Shown here one piece after another: positions 1 through 8,553 of a stretch of DNA of 64,000 nucleotides. The notes under the pieces were generated by a model. That model saw only the letters and a program-made list of their open reading frames with translations. It ran no database searches and had not been told where the DNA came from. The stretch spans positions 558,001 through 622,000 of the forward strand of contig NZ_CP027712.1 of NCBI RefSeq assembly GCF_003945765.1. The letters run 5' to 3'. Both the position numbers and the translations under genes were made by a program. Every line of letters starts with the position of its first letter. Position 1 is the stretch's first letter. The stretch is from Pseudomonas chlororaphis subsp. chlororaphis (GTDB lineage Bacteria > Pseudomonadota > Gammaproteobacteria > Pseudomonadales > Pseudomonadaceae).

Positions 1-23
1 TTTTGCTCCAAAAAGGAGCAAAA
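1..23. terminator. Perfect palindrome, possible bidirectional terminator at window edge
   Basis: Nine-base arms (TTTTGCTCC and GGAGCAAAA) flank a five-A loop, with short T and A runs on the outer sides. This shape could end transcription in either direction. The gene it would serve lies left of the window, so its role is an inference. Confidence 0.4.
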
Positions 24-50
24 ACGGGGCGTTCGCCGGAAAAATCGCTT

Positions 51-126
51 GGGTGCAACTTATTCTCGCGAAACAGGTTGCACCTTCTTTGAATTGTTGA
101 ATAGCATTCGCGCCCAAGGTGCAACC
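51..126. promoter_or_regulatory. Three PutA-type operator sites (GTTGCA) upstream of putP
   Basis: The hexamer GTTGCA or its complement TGCAAC occurs at 54-59, 77-82 and 120-125, each inside a longer GGTTGCACC/GGTGCAACC context. The first two form an inverted repeat and the third repeats the first. GTTGCA is the known core recognised by the ribbon-helix-helix domain of PutA, which represses putP and putA when proline is absent in enteric bacteria and P. putida. The sites lie 150-220 bases before the putP start, where such operators are expected. No putA coding sequence is visible; it may lie to the left. Confidence 0.6.
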
Positions 127-276
127 GGTCCTCGAGGCCGGTTCATCGGCTGGTGGCTTTCCTGGGGAAACATCAGTCATAAATGCGCGGAGTACCCAAC
201 CGTCTCTCAGACGTAGTCGTTTGAGAGCGGTGGTGCTGACCGCCGCTACATAAAAACAAAGCCAGGGCGTAACTCA

Positions 277-1761
277 ATGAGTGCAAGCAATCCAACCTTG
301 ATCACGTTCGTGATCTACATCGCAGCTATGGTGCTGATCGGCTTCATGGCCTATCGCTCTACCAACAACCTTTCTGACTACATCCTCGGTGGCCGCAGCC
401 TGGGTAGCGTGGTGACCGCGCTTTCCGCCGGTGCTTCCGACATGAGCGGCTGGTTGCTGATGGGCCTGCCGGGCGCCATCTACATGTCCGGCCTGTCCGA
501 GAGCTGGATCGCCATCGGCCTGATCGTCGGTGCCTACCTGAACTGGCTGTTCGTCGCCGGTCGTCTGCGAGTACAAACCGAACACAACGGCGATGCATTG
601 ACGCTGCCGGACTATTTCTCCAGCCGCTTCGAGGACAAGAGCGGGCTGCTGCGGATCATCTCCGCGATCGTGATCCTGGTGTTCTTCACCATTTACTGCG
701 CTTCCGGCATCGTCGCCGGTGCCCGTCTGTTCGAAAGCACCTTCGGCATGCCTTACGAGACCGCCCTGTGGGCCGGTGCCGCGGCGACCATCGCCTACAC
801 CTTCGTCGGTGGTTTCCTGGCGGTGAGCTGGACCGACACCGTACAAGCCACCCTGATGATCTTCGCCCTGCTGCTGACGCCGATCATCGTGCTGCTGGCC
901 ACCGGTGGCGTCGACACCACCTTCCTGGCGATCGAAGCCCAGGACCCAAGCAACTTCGACATGCTGAAAAACACCACCTTCATCGGCATCATCTCGCTGA
1001 TGGGCTGGGGGCTGGGCTACTTCGGCCAGCCGCACATCCTGGCACGCTTCATGGCCGCGGATTCGGTCAAGTCGATCGCCAATGCCCGTCGTATCTCCAT
1101 GACCTGGATGATCCTGTGCCTGGGCGGCACCGTGGCCGTGGGCTTCTTCGGTATCGCCTACTTCTCGGCGCACCCGGAAGTGGCCGGTCCCGTGACCGAG
1201 AACCACGAGCGGGTGTTCATTGAGCTGGCCAAGATCCTGTTCAACCCATGGATCGCCGGTGTGCTGCTGTCGGCCATCCTGGCGGCGGTGATGAGCACCC
1301 TGAGCTGCCAGCTGCTGGTGTGCTCCAGTGCCCTGACCGAAGACTTCTACAAAGCCTTCCTGCGCAAGCACGCTTCCCAGCTGGAGCTGGTGTGGGTCGG
1401 TCGTGCAATGGTGCTGCTGGTTGCCCTGGTCGCCATCGCCATGGCCGCCAATCCGGAAAACCGCGTACTGGGCCTGGTTAGCTACGCCTGGGCCGGTTTC
1501 GGCGCAGCCTTCGGTCCTGTGGTGCTGATCTCGGTACTGTGGAAAGGCATGACCCGCGACGGCGCGCTGGCCGGCATCATCGTCGGCGCCGTGACTGTGA
1601 TCCTGTGGAAGCACTTCAATGTGCTGGGCCTGTACGAAATCATCCCGGGCTTCATCTTCGCCAGCCTGGCCATCCTGCTGGTGAGCAAGATGAGCGCACC
1701 GAGCGCCGGCATGGTCCAGCGTTTCGAGGCCGCCGAGAAAGACTACAAGCTCAACCACTGA
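277..1761 (+). CDS. putP: Sodium/proline symporter PutP
   Basis: The 494-residue protein is a typical PutP of the sodium:solute symporter family, about the usual length (around 500). It is an inner-membrane carrier that imports proline with Na+ for use as carbon and nitrogen. The chain is almost wholly hydrophobic helices from residue 5 to 485. The N-terminal stretch with SDYILGGRSLG and the helix containing SAGASDMSGWLLMGLPG match the Na+/proline-binding region of this family. The ATG at 277 has an AGGG about nine bases upstream. Three GTTGCA motifs in the leader suggest repression by PutA. A strong hairpin terminator follows, so it is probably monocistronic. Confidence 0.95.
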   Translation: MSASNPTLITFVIYIAAMVLIGFMAYRSTNNLSDYILGGRSLGSVVTALSAGASDMSGWLLMGLPGAIYMSGLSESWIAIGLIVGAYLNWLFVAGRLRVQTEHNGDALTLPDYFSSRFEDKSGLLRIISAIVILVFFTIYCASGIVAGARLFESTFGMPYETALWAGAAATIAYTFVGGFLAVSWTDTVQATLMIFALLLTPIIVLLATGGVDTTFLAIEAQDPSNFDMLKNTTFIGIISLMGWGLGYFGQPHILARFMAADSVKSIANARRISMTWMILCLGGTVAVGFFGIAYFSAHPEVAGPVTENHERVFIELAKILFNPWIAGVLLSAILAAVMSTLSCQLLVCSSALTEDFYKAFLRKHASQLELVWVGRAMVLLVALVAIAMAANPENRVLGLVSYAWAGFGAAFGPVVLISVLWKGMTRDGALAGIIVGAVTVILWKHFNVLGLYEIIPGFIFASLAILLVSKMSAPSAGMVQRFEAAEKDYKLNH

Positions 1762-1796
1762 TCGGGAGCCGCTGAGGCGCTAACCCTGCAGTGATT

Positions 1797-1833
1797 CGAA
1801 AAGCCCGCATTCCCTGGGATGCGGGCTTTTTTA
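1797..1833 (+). terminator. Rho-independent terminator after putP
   Basis: AAAGCCCGCAT and ATGCGGGCTTT form an 11-base stem with a short CCCTGGG-derived loop, followed by a run of T. It lies 40 bases after the putP stop. Confidence 0.85.
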
Positions 1834-1921
1834 TGGGCGTGCCTGCGCCGTGGAAGCTCCCGACACGACCTGACGCCGGCCGTGGCACAGGGTAAACTTC
1901 GCCCCCTGCGCAGGAGCAACC

Positions 1922-2758
1922 ATGAACTATCGTCACGCCTTCCACGCCGGCAACCACGCCGACGTCTTCAAACACCTGACCCTGACCCGCCTCATCGCCC
2001 TGATGTCGCGCAAGGAGCAGCCGTTCGCCTACCTCGACAGTCATGCCGGCATCGGCCTGTACGACCTCCAGGGCGATCAGGCCAACCGCACCGGCGAGTA
2101 CCTGGAAGGCATCGCGCGCCTGTGGGGCGAGCAGGACCTGCCAGCGCTGACCGCCGATTACATGGCGGTGCTGCACAAGATGAACCCCGATGGCGAACTG
2201 CGTTATTACCCGGGCTCGCCCGAGCTGGCGCGGCGTTTGACCCGTTCCCAGGACCGGGTGCTGCTCAACGAGAAGCATCCGGAAGACGGGTTGTTGCTCA
2301 AGGAAAACATGAAGGGCGATCGCCGGGTGGCGGTCCACCTGGGCGAGGGCTGGCATGTGGCGCGGGCGCTGCTGCCGGTGGCCGAGAAGCGCGCGGTGAT
2401 GCTGATCGACCCGCCGTTCGAACAGCTCGACGAGATGCAGCGTTGTGCCGCGTCGTTGAAAGAAGCCATCGGCCGGATGCGCCAGACCGTGGCGGCCATC
2501 TGGTACCCGGTCAAGGATCAACGGGCGCTGCGCCGCTTCTACCAGGACCTGGCCGGTACCGGCGCGCCGAAGCTGCTGCGTGTGGAACTGCTGGTGCATC
2601 CGCTGGATACGCCCAACAGCCTGAACGGCTCGGGCCTGGCGATTGCCAACCCGCCATGGGGGCTGGAAGAGGAGTTGCGCGAGCTGCTGCCATGGCTGGC
2701 ACAGAAACTGGGCCAGACCCAGGGTGGCTGGCAGATGGATTGGCTGATCGCCGAATAA
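1922..2758 (+). CDS. rlmJ: 23S rRNA (adenine(2030)-N6)-methyltransferase RlmJ
   Basis: The 278-residue protein matches RlmJ (formerly YhiR) over its length. It opens with the family signature MNYRHAFHAGNHADVFKH. RlmJ is an S-adenosylmethionine-dependent enzyme that methylates N6 of A2030 in 23S rRNA before ribosome assembly. The N6-adenine motif IV is seen as DPPF near residue 162, in the context LIDPPFEQLDEM. The AGGAG ten bases upstream supports the ATG at 1922. It stands alone between the putP terminator and a REP palindrome, convergent with msrA. Confidence 0.93.
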   Translation: MNYRHAFHAGNHADVFKHLTLTRLIALMSRKEQPFAYLDSHAGIGLYDLQGDQANRTGEYLEGIARLWGEQDLPALTADYMAVLHKMNPDGELRYYPGSPELARRLTRSQDRVLLNEKHPEDGLLLKENMKGDRRVAVHLGEGWHVARALLPVAEKRAVMLIDPPFEQLDEMQRCAASLKEAIGRMRQTVAAIWYPVKDQRALRRFYQDLAGTGAPKLLRVELLVHPLDTPNSLNGSGLAIANPPWGLEEELRELLPWLAQKLGQTQGGWQMDWLIAE

Positions 2759-2767
2759 TGTGAGGTT

Positions 2768-2867
2768 GTAGCCGCTGCCGAGGTACGAGGCTGCGATGGG
2801 CAGCGAAGCGGCCCCCGAGGGCGCTCCTGCGGACCGCATCGCAGCCTCGTGCCTCGTCAGCGGCTAC
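2768..2867. repeat. REP-type palindromic repeat pair between rlmJ and msrA
   Basis: GTAGCCGCTG at the left and CAGCGGCTAC at the right are the outer ends of a long imperfect palindrome. Inner arms (GAGGCTGCGAT and ATCGCAGCCTC) also pair. The sequence belongs to the GTAGCCGCTGCCG family seen three more times here (21625, 39955, 42646). It fills the gap between two convergent genes and could fold to block read-through from both sides. Confidence 0.8.
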
Positions 2868-2870
2868 GGG

Positions 2871-3518
2871 TCAGATCGGGCAGGTCACGCCTGTGCCGCC
2901 GATCCCGCAGTAGCCTTCCGGGTTCTTCGCCAGGTATTGCTGGTGGTAGGCCTCGGCGTAGTAGAAGGTCGGGGCTTCTTCGATTTCCGTGGTGATGGCG
3001 CCCAGCCCGGCCTTGGTCAGCTCGGCCTGGAACACTTTTTCGCTGGCCTTGGCCTGCTCCAGCTGGGTCGGGTTGGTGGCATAGATCACCGAGCGGTACT
3101 GGGTGCCGATGTCGTTGCCCTGGCGCATGCCCTGGGTCGGGTTGTGCAGTTCCCAGAACATCGCCAGCAGTTCCTGATAGCTGACTTTCTCCGGCTCGTA
3201 GACCACCAGCACCACTTCGCTGTGGCCGGTCAAGCCCGAGCAGACTTCTTCGTAGGTCGGGTTCGGGGTAAAGCCGCCGGCGTAGCCCACCGACGTGCTG
3301 AACACGCCCTCGCGCTGCCAGAACTTGCGTTCCGCGCCCCAGAAGCAACCCAGGCCGAAGATGGCGAATTCCACGTTGCCCGGGAACGGGCCCAGCAGCG
3401 GGTTGCCGTTGACGAAGTGTTCGGCTGGCACGGTCATCGGGGTTTCGCGGCCAGGCAGGGCTTGTTCTTTGGTAGGTAGCACGTTTTTGTTCACCAGAAT
3501 TTCCGAGCGCAGAACCAT
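2871..3518 (-). CDS. msrA: Peptide methionine sulfoxide reductase MsrA
   Basis: The 215-residue enzyme reduces methionine-S-sulfoxide in proteins and free peptides using thioredoxin, which repairs oxidative damage. The catalytic signature GCFWGAE is present with the nucleophile at Cys58. The further conserved blocks TSVGYAGG and GHSEVV are intact, and the C-terminal TCPI end carries a possible resolving cysteine. The first 45 residues before the catalytic core match the long N-terminus of proteobacterial MsrA. A GAGGA motif precedes the ATG. It lies next to dipA on the same strand, as in P. aeruginosa (PA5018-PA5017), separated by 73 bases. Confidence 0.95.
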   Translation of the reverse strand: MVLRSEILVNKNVLPTKEQALPGRETPMTVPAEHFVNGNPLLGPFPGNVEFAIFGLGCFWGAERKFWQREGVFSTSVGYAGGFTPNPTYEEVCSGLTGHSEVVLVVYEPEKVSYQELLAMFWELHNPTQGMRQGNDIGTQYRSVIYATNPTQLEQAKASEKVFQAELTKAGLGAITTEIEEAPTFYYAEAYHQQYLAKNPEGYCGIGGTGVTCPI

Positions 3519-3591
3519 GATCAGTCCTCTCAGTCAGGGTGGGATTGAGTAATTAACCAGACACGCAGTTTGCCCGAGTGTTACAGCGCTG

Positions 3592-6285
3592 TCAGGCGAT
3601 TGGGCCGCGCGGATAACGTTTGAGCTTGTCGATCAGCTCCGAGCCGGGGATCGGCCGGTCGAACAGGTAGCCCTGGCCGACATCGCAGCGGTGGCGACGC
3701 AGGAAGGACAGCTGCTCCGCGGTTTCGATGCCCTCGGCCACCACCTGGATCTTCAGGTTGTGGGCCATGGCGATCACCGCCGAGGTGATTTCCATGTCGT
3801 CCTGGTTGGCGGGGATTTCATGGATGAAGCTGCGATCGATCTTGATGATGTCGATCGGGAATTTTTTCAAGTAGCTCAGCGACGAATAACCGGTGCCGAA
3901 GTCGTCCATGGCCAGGGTCAGACCGAGCTTTTTCAGCTGGTCGAGTTGCTGGTGGGTGTCTTCGGTGGCTTCCAGCAGCAGGCCTTCGGTCAGTTCCAGC
4001 TCCAGCAGCGAGGCGGGCAGCTGTTCTTCCTTGAGGATGCTGGCGATGGAGGCCACCAGGTCCGGGTCGGAAAACTGCTTGGGCGACAGGTTGATCGCCA
4101 CCTGCAGATTGCCCAGGCCGGCGGCGGTGAGCTGCTTGCTCATGCGGCAGGCCTGGCGCGCGATCCATTTGCCGATCGGGATGATCAGGCCGGTCTCTTC
4201 GGCGACGCTGATGAACTGGTCCGGGCGGATCATGCCCTTTTCCGGATGGTTCCAGCGCAGCAGCGCCTCCAGGCCCAGCAGGCGTCCGCTGCGCAGGCAC
4301 AGCTTGGGCTGGTAGAACACGTCCAGCTCGTTCTGGGTCAGGGCGCGGCGCAGGTTGTTTTCCACGAACAGCTTGTAGCTGGCTTCGGCGTTCAGGGCCT
4401 CGGTAAACACCTGCACCTGATGTTTGCCGTTGGCCTTGGCCTTGTGCAGCGCCAGGCCGGCGTTGCGCATCAGGGTCTGTGGGTCGCGGCCGTGCAGCGG
4501 TGCGCAGGCCAGGCCCACGGAGCCGGTGACGCTGATGAGTTGGTTGTCGACGAACATCGGCTTGTCGAGGGTCATCAGCAATTGGCTGGCGATCTGTTGG
4601 CCGGCCTCCAGGTCGGTGTCGTCCAGCAGCACGGCGAACTCGTTACTGGCGAAGCGCGCCAGGCTGCCGCTCGGGCTCAGGCTGTTGCGCAGGCGCCGGG
4701 CCAGGCTGATCAGCAGCTTGTCGCCGGTCTGGTGGCCGAGGCTGTCGTTGATCCGCTTGAAGTTGTCGATGTCCACCAGCAGCAGGCTGATGGGGCTGTC
4801 GCTGTCGCGGGCGAAGCGTTCGTCGAGGTTGCGGATGAAGGCGGGGCGGTTGCCCAGGTTGGTCAGGTTGTCGGTGTAGGCCAGGCGCTCGATGCGTTGC
4901 TGGGCCAGCTTGGTCTGGGTGATATCTTCATAGATGCCGATGTAGTGGGTCAGTTCGCGGTTGTCGCCATAGACCTTGGAGATCGACAGCTGGCCCCAGT
5001 ACGGCTCCAGGTTCTTGCGCCGGCTCTTGAACTCGCCCTGCCAGCTGTTGCTCTTGGCCAGGCTGGAGGGCGCGTCGAACAGCAGTTCGCTGAGGTTCTC
5101 CAGCGCCGGCAGTTCCGCCAGCCGATGGCCGTGGACTTCCTCGGTGCTGTACTGGGTGATCGCGGTGAAGCTCGGGTTGACGTACTCCACCACGCCGTCG
5201 CAATTGACCAGCAGAAAGGCATTGGCGCTTTGCTCGACTGCACGTTGGAACAGGTGCAGGGCGCTGGTGGCGGTACGGCGGTTGTGGTTGTTGATGACCT
5301 GGGCGAACTGGTCGGCCAGCTCGCCGGCAAAGGCGATTTCATCGGATTGCCAGGCGCGGGTGTTGCCCACTTGTTCCAGGCACAGCACGCCGACCACCTG
5401 GCCGTCGATGCGGATACTGGCGTCGAGCATGGCGTTGATATTGCGCGGGCGCAGGCTCTCGGCCATTTCCCGGGTGCGCGGGTCGCGCATGGCATTGTGC
5501 GCATCGATGGCCCGGCTGGTGTGCAGGGCTTCGAGGTAGTCGGGGAAGTCGCTGGCGTCGATCGTCTCCGGCAGGATGTATTCCTGCAGGTCACGGTGAT
5601 ACACGCAGATGGGCACCAGCATCTGGCCTTCGAGGTTCCAGATGCTGGCGTAGTCGATCTCGTAGATGTCGCAGGCGCTGCGGGTGATCAGCTCGGCGGC
5701 TTCCAGCAGGGAGTTGTTGGCGCTATAGCGCTGGCGGGCCAGGAGCAGGATCAGGTCTTGCTGGGCGCGCACCCGTTCGAGGTGCTGGAGTTGTTCCTGC
5801 TGGGCGCGCTGATTGAGTTCCAGGGCGATTTGCAGGCGACTGTTCTGGGTTTCCAGGTCGGGCGCGGAGAGCGGCTGATCGTTGTCGAGCAGGCCATCGA
5901 CCACCAGAAAATAGCCACGCAGCAGGTGTCGATTGTGCTGTTTGTAGGCTTCGCCGAGTTCCAGCAGGCTGAGTGAGCCCTTGGCGGTGTGCAGGGTGTA
6001 GCGAATCAGATAATGCGGGCTGTGGGTCAGTTGCTGCTGGATCGCATCGTGCAACTGATAACGGGCTTCCGGCTCCATCAGGCTGGCATAGGGCGAGCCG
6101 ACCAGGGCGCAGAGCTCGACGGCGGGCAGGCCGAATTGGCGTTCACAGTTCGGGTCGAGAAACAGCAGGGCCCAGCTCGCTTCATTCAGCCGTTCGAAAC
6201 GCAGCATGCCGAGCCGCGAGGGCACGGGCAACTGCGTCACTACCTCGGCCACCATACGGCTGGCGGCATCGGGTTGGCTTTTCAT
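3592..6285 (-). CDS. dipA: DipA-like c-di-GMP phosphodiesterase (PAS-GAF-PAS-GGDEF-EAL)
   Basis: The 897-residue signalling protein has, in order, an N-terminal PAS-like region (about 20-130), a GAF domain (about 180-335), a PAS/PAC domain (about 345-470), a GGDEF domain (about 475-635) and an EAL domain (about 645-890). The GGDEF signature is replaced by ASNEF (residues 546-550, bases 4636-4650), so cyclase activity is unlikely. The EAL domain keeps EALLR (Glu673), the DDFGTGYSS loop and EGIET, so phosphodiesterase activity is expected. Architecture, length, degenerate motif and position between msrA and aceF match P. aeruginosa DipA (PA5017), which lowers c-di-GMP during biofilm dispersion. 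No membrane segment is evident, so it is probably cytosolic. The ribosome-binding site is weak. Confidence 0.88.
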   Translation of the reverse strand: MKSQPDAASRMVAEVVTQLPVPSRLGMLRFERLNEASWALLFLDPNCERQFGLPAVELCALVGSPYASLMEPEARYQLHDAIQQQLTHSPHYLIRYTLHTAKGSLSLLELGEAYKQHNRHLLRGYFLVVDGLLDNDQPLSAPDLETQNSRLQIALELNQRAQQEQLQHLERVRAQQDLILLLARQRYSANNSLLEAAELITRSACDIYEIDYASIWNLEGQMLVPICVYHRDLQEYILPETIDASDFPDYLEALHTSRAIDAHNAMRDPRTREMAESLRPRNINAMLDASIRIDGQVVGVLCLEQVGNTRAWQSDEIAFAGELADQFAQVINNHNRRTATSALHLFQRAVEQSANAFLLVNCDGVVEYVNPSFTAITQYSTEEVHGHRLAELPALENLSELLFDAPSSLAKSNSWQGEFKSRRKNLEPYWGQLSISKVYGDNRELTHYIGIYEDITQTKLAQQRIERLAYTDNLTNLGNRPAFIRNLDERFARDSDSPISLLLVDIDNFKRINDSLGHQTGDKLLISLARRLRNSLSPSGSLARFASNEFAVLLDDTDLEAGQQIASQLLMTLDKPMFVDNQLISVTGSVGLACAPLHGRDPQTLMRNAGLALHKAKANGKHQVQVFTEALNAEASYKLFVENNLRRALTQNELDVFYQPKLCLRSGRLLGLEALLRWNHPEKGMIRPDQFISVAEETGLIIPIGKWIARQACRMSKQLTAAGLGNLQVAINLSPKQFSDPDLVASIASILKEEQLPASLLELELTEGLLLEATEDTHQQLDQLKKLGLTLAMDDFGTGYSSLSYLKKFPIDIIKIDRSFIHEIPANQDDMEITSAVIAMAHNLKIQVVAEGIETAEQLSFLRRHRCDVGQGYLFDRPIPGSELIDKLKRYPRGPIA

Positions 6286-6494
6286 GGGGAAACTCGCTTG
6301 GTAAATGCTGATCGCGCCGGGCTCGCGCCCTCTTTACTGTTGCCTGCGGCAAGGTTGCATCATGCGGCACTGACTGACAAGTGAGATGAAGGCTAAGTGC
6401 TATAAGAATCTATCGGCAGAACGGAAGATTTCTGAAAGCTAATCTTTCCTGGTGTTTTACCGGGCTTTGGCGGCTGGTTACAGCGATTTTTCGG

Positions 6495-6524
6495 CAAAAA
6501 AAAGCCCCGCCAAATCGACGGGGT
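6495..6524 (-). terminator. Terminator downstream of aceF
   Basis: Read on the minus strand, CCCCG and CGGGG pair around a short loop and are followed by eight T. It lies about 70 bases past the aceF stop and ends the aceE-aceF transcript. A second hairpin (GGCCGG...CCGGCC, 6560-6590) lies directly after the stop codon. Confidence 0.8.
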
Positions 6525-6595
6525 TGAGGTACGAGCGTGGCGCTCGAAAAGGGTGCAACGGCCGGCTTCCCCATGACAGGGAAACCGGCCGAGTC

Positions 6596-8542
6596 TTACA
6601 GCAGGATGGTGCGGATATCCGCCAGCAGATCGCTCAGACGCTTGGTGAAGCGTGCGGCAGCGGCGCCGTTGATCACGCGGTGATCGTAGGACAGCGACAG
6701 CGGCAGCATCAGCTTCGGCTGGAAGGCTTTGCCGTCCCAGACTGGCTGGATGGTGGCCTTGGAAACGCCGAGGATCGCCACTTCCGGTGCGTTGACGATC
6801 GGCGTGAAGCCGGTGCCGCCAATGTGACCGAGGCTGGAGATGGTGAAGCAGGCGCCCTGCATGTCGTCCGCCGAGAGCTTCTTGGTCCGGGCTTTTTCAG
6901 CCAGGGAAGCGGCTTCGGCAGCCAGTTGCAGCAGGCTCTTCTGATCGACGTTCTTGATCACCGGTACCAGCAGGCCATCCGGAGTGTCGACCGCGAAGCC
7001 GATGTTCACGTACTTCTTGCGGATGATCGCTTTGCCGCTAGGCGCCAGCGAACTGTTGAAGTCCGGCAGTTCCTTGAGCAGGTGCGCGCAGGATTTCAGC
7101 AGCAGCGGCAGGATGGTCAGCTTGACGCCGGCCTTCTCTGCAACGGCTTTCTGGGCGATCCGGAAGGCTTCCAGCTCGGTGATATCGGCCGAGTCGAACT
7201 GGGTGACGTGAGGCACGTTCAGCCAGCTGCGATGCAGGTTCGATGCGCCAGCCTGCATCAGGCGGGTCATCGGCACTTCTTCGATCTCGCCGAAGCGGCT
7301 GAAGTCCACCACCGGAATCGGCGGGATGCCCGCGCCACCGGTTGCGCCGCCAGCAGCTGGCGCTTCCTTGGCCTTTTGCATCATCGCTTTGACGTAAACC
7401 TGCACGTCTTCCTTGAGGATGCGACCGTGCGGACCGCTGGCGCCAACAGCGCTCAGCTCGACGCCGAACTCACGGGCCAGTTGACGCACTGCAGGACCTG
7501 CGTGAACTTTGGCGCCAGGCTTGGCAGGTGCAGCGGCCGGGGCGGCAGCAGGTGCAGCGGCAGCCGGAGCAGCAGGTGCCGGAGCGCTTGGCGCAGCCGC
7601 GGCAGCTGGAGCCGGGGCAGCAGCAGGTGCCGCGCCTTTGACTTTCAGCTTGAGGATCAGGTCGCCAGTACCGACTTCGTCGTCCAGCTTGATCGCAACG
7701 CTTTCCACGATGCCGGCGGCAGGCGATGGAATTTCCATGCTGGCCTTGTCGGATTCGAGGGTGATCAGCGACTGGTCGGCTTCAACGCTGTCGCCAGCCT
7801 TGACCAGCACTTCGATGATCTTGGCCTTGCCGGCCGAACCGATATCCGGGACGTGGATGTCCTGGACGCTGTCGGCTACCGGGGCAGCAGGGGCAGCGGC
7901 AGCTGGCGCCGGAGCAGCAGCGGCCGGAGCGGTAGCCTGGGCAGGCGCGGCGGCGGCAGGGGCCGCAGCACCTGCCACTTCCAGATCCAGGATCAGGTCG
8001 CCGGTGCCGACTTCGTCGTTGAGCTTGACGCTGATGGCCTTGACCACGCCAGCGGCAGGCGATGGGATTTCCATGCTCGCCTTGTCGGATTCCAGGGTGA
8101 TCAACGATTGATCAGCCTCGACCTTGTCGCCGACCTTGACCTGGATCTCGATGATCTGGGCCTTGCCCGACGAACCGATATCCGGCACGTGCACTTGCTG
8201 AACCGAAGCGGCAGCAGGAGCAGCTGGCGCGGCAGCAGGAGCGGCAGCCGGTTTGGCCTCGGCTTTGGCAGCCGGTGCAGCGGCAGGCGCAGGAGCCGCT
8301 TGCGCGGCACCCTCGACTTCCAGTTCCAGCAGCTCGTCGCCTTCTTTCAGGCGATCGCCCAGCTTCACTTTCAGGCTTTTGATGACGCCGGCTTTGGGCG
8401 CCGGAACTTCCATGCTCGCCTTGTCCGATTCCAGCGTCAGGATGCTCTGGTCGGCTTCGATACGGTCGCCGACCTTCACAAACAGTTCGATTACTTCACC
8501 TTCACCGCTGCCGATGTCAGGTACGCGAATGAGTTCGCTCAC
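6596..8542 (-). CDS. aceF: Pyruvate dehydrogenase E2, dihydrolipoyl acetyltransferase
   Basis: This 648-residue protein is the core of the pyruvate dehydrogenase complex and transfers acetyl groups from lipoamide to CoA. Three lipoyl domains carry the modified lysines at residues 41, 154 and 266, each in the context LESDKASME. They are joined by Ala-Pro-rich flexible linkers. A peripheral-subunit binding domain follows near 345-385 (VRQLAREFGV), and the catalytic domain fills the rest. The active-site histidine is in DHRVINGA near the C-terminus; the Asn where E. coli has Asp also occurs in Azotobacter vinelandii E2. It starts 11 bases after aceE and is surely co-transcribed. Repetition among the three lipoyl coding segments makes the region prone to recombination. 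Confidence 0.96.
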   Translation of the reverse strand: MSELIRVPDIGSGEGEVIELFVKVGDRIEADQSILTLESDKASMEVPAPKAGVIKSLKVKLGDRLKEGDELLELEVEGAAQAAPAPAAAPAAKAEAKPAAAPAAAPAAPAAASVQQVHVPDIGSSGKAQIIEIQVKVGDKVEADQSLITLESDKASMEIPSPAAGVVKAISVKLNDEVGTGDLILDLEVAGAAAPAAAAPAQATAPAAAAPAPAAAAPAAPVADSVQDIHVPDIGSAGKAKIIEVLVKAGDSVEADQSLITLESDKASMEIPSPAAGIVESVAIKLDDEVGTGDLILKLKVKGAAPAAAPAPAAAAAPSAPAPAAPAAAAPAAAPAAAPAKPGAKVHAGPAVRQLAREFGVELSAVGASGPHGRILKEDVQVYVKAMMQKAKEAPAAGGATGGAGIPPIPVVDFSRFGEIEEVPMTRLMQAGASNLHRSWLNVPHVTQFDSADITELEAFRIAQKAVAEKAGVKLTILPLLLKSCAHLLKELPDFNSSLAPSGKAIIRKKYVNIGFAVDTPDGLLVPVIKNVDQKSLLQLAAEAASLAEKARTKKLSADDMQGACFTISSLGHIGGTGFTPIVNAPEVAILGVSKATIQPVWDGKAFQPKLMLPLSLSYDHRVINGAAAARFTKRLSDLLADIRTILL

Positions 8543-8553
8543 AAAAAATCTCC

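Noticed and set aside
274..1758. 494-codon open frame on the minus strand opposite putP
   Set aside because: It mirrors the real gene frame for frame. Its protein is rich in His, Gln and Gly with no family resemblance, which is typical of the antisense shadow of a GC-rich gene.
3691..5976. 761-codon open frame on the plus strand inside dipA
   Set aside because: Antisense shadow. The product is low-complexity Val/Gln/Ala/Gly, and the minus-strand gene has clear GAF, PAS, GGDEF and EAL motifs.
7500..8330. GCA/GCC-rich repetitive tracts in aceF considered as a tandem repeat or mobile element
   Set aside because: They encode Ala-Pro linkers and three homologous lipoyl domains, a normal feature of E2.
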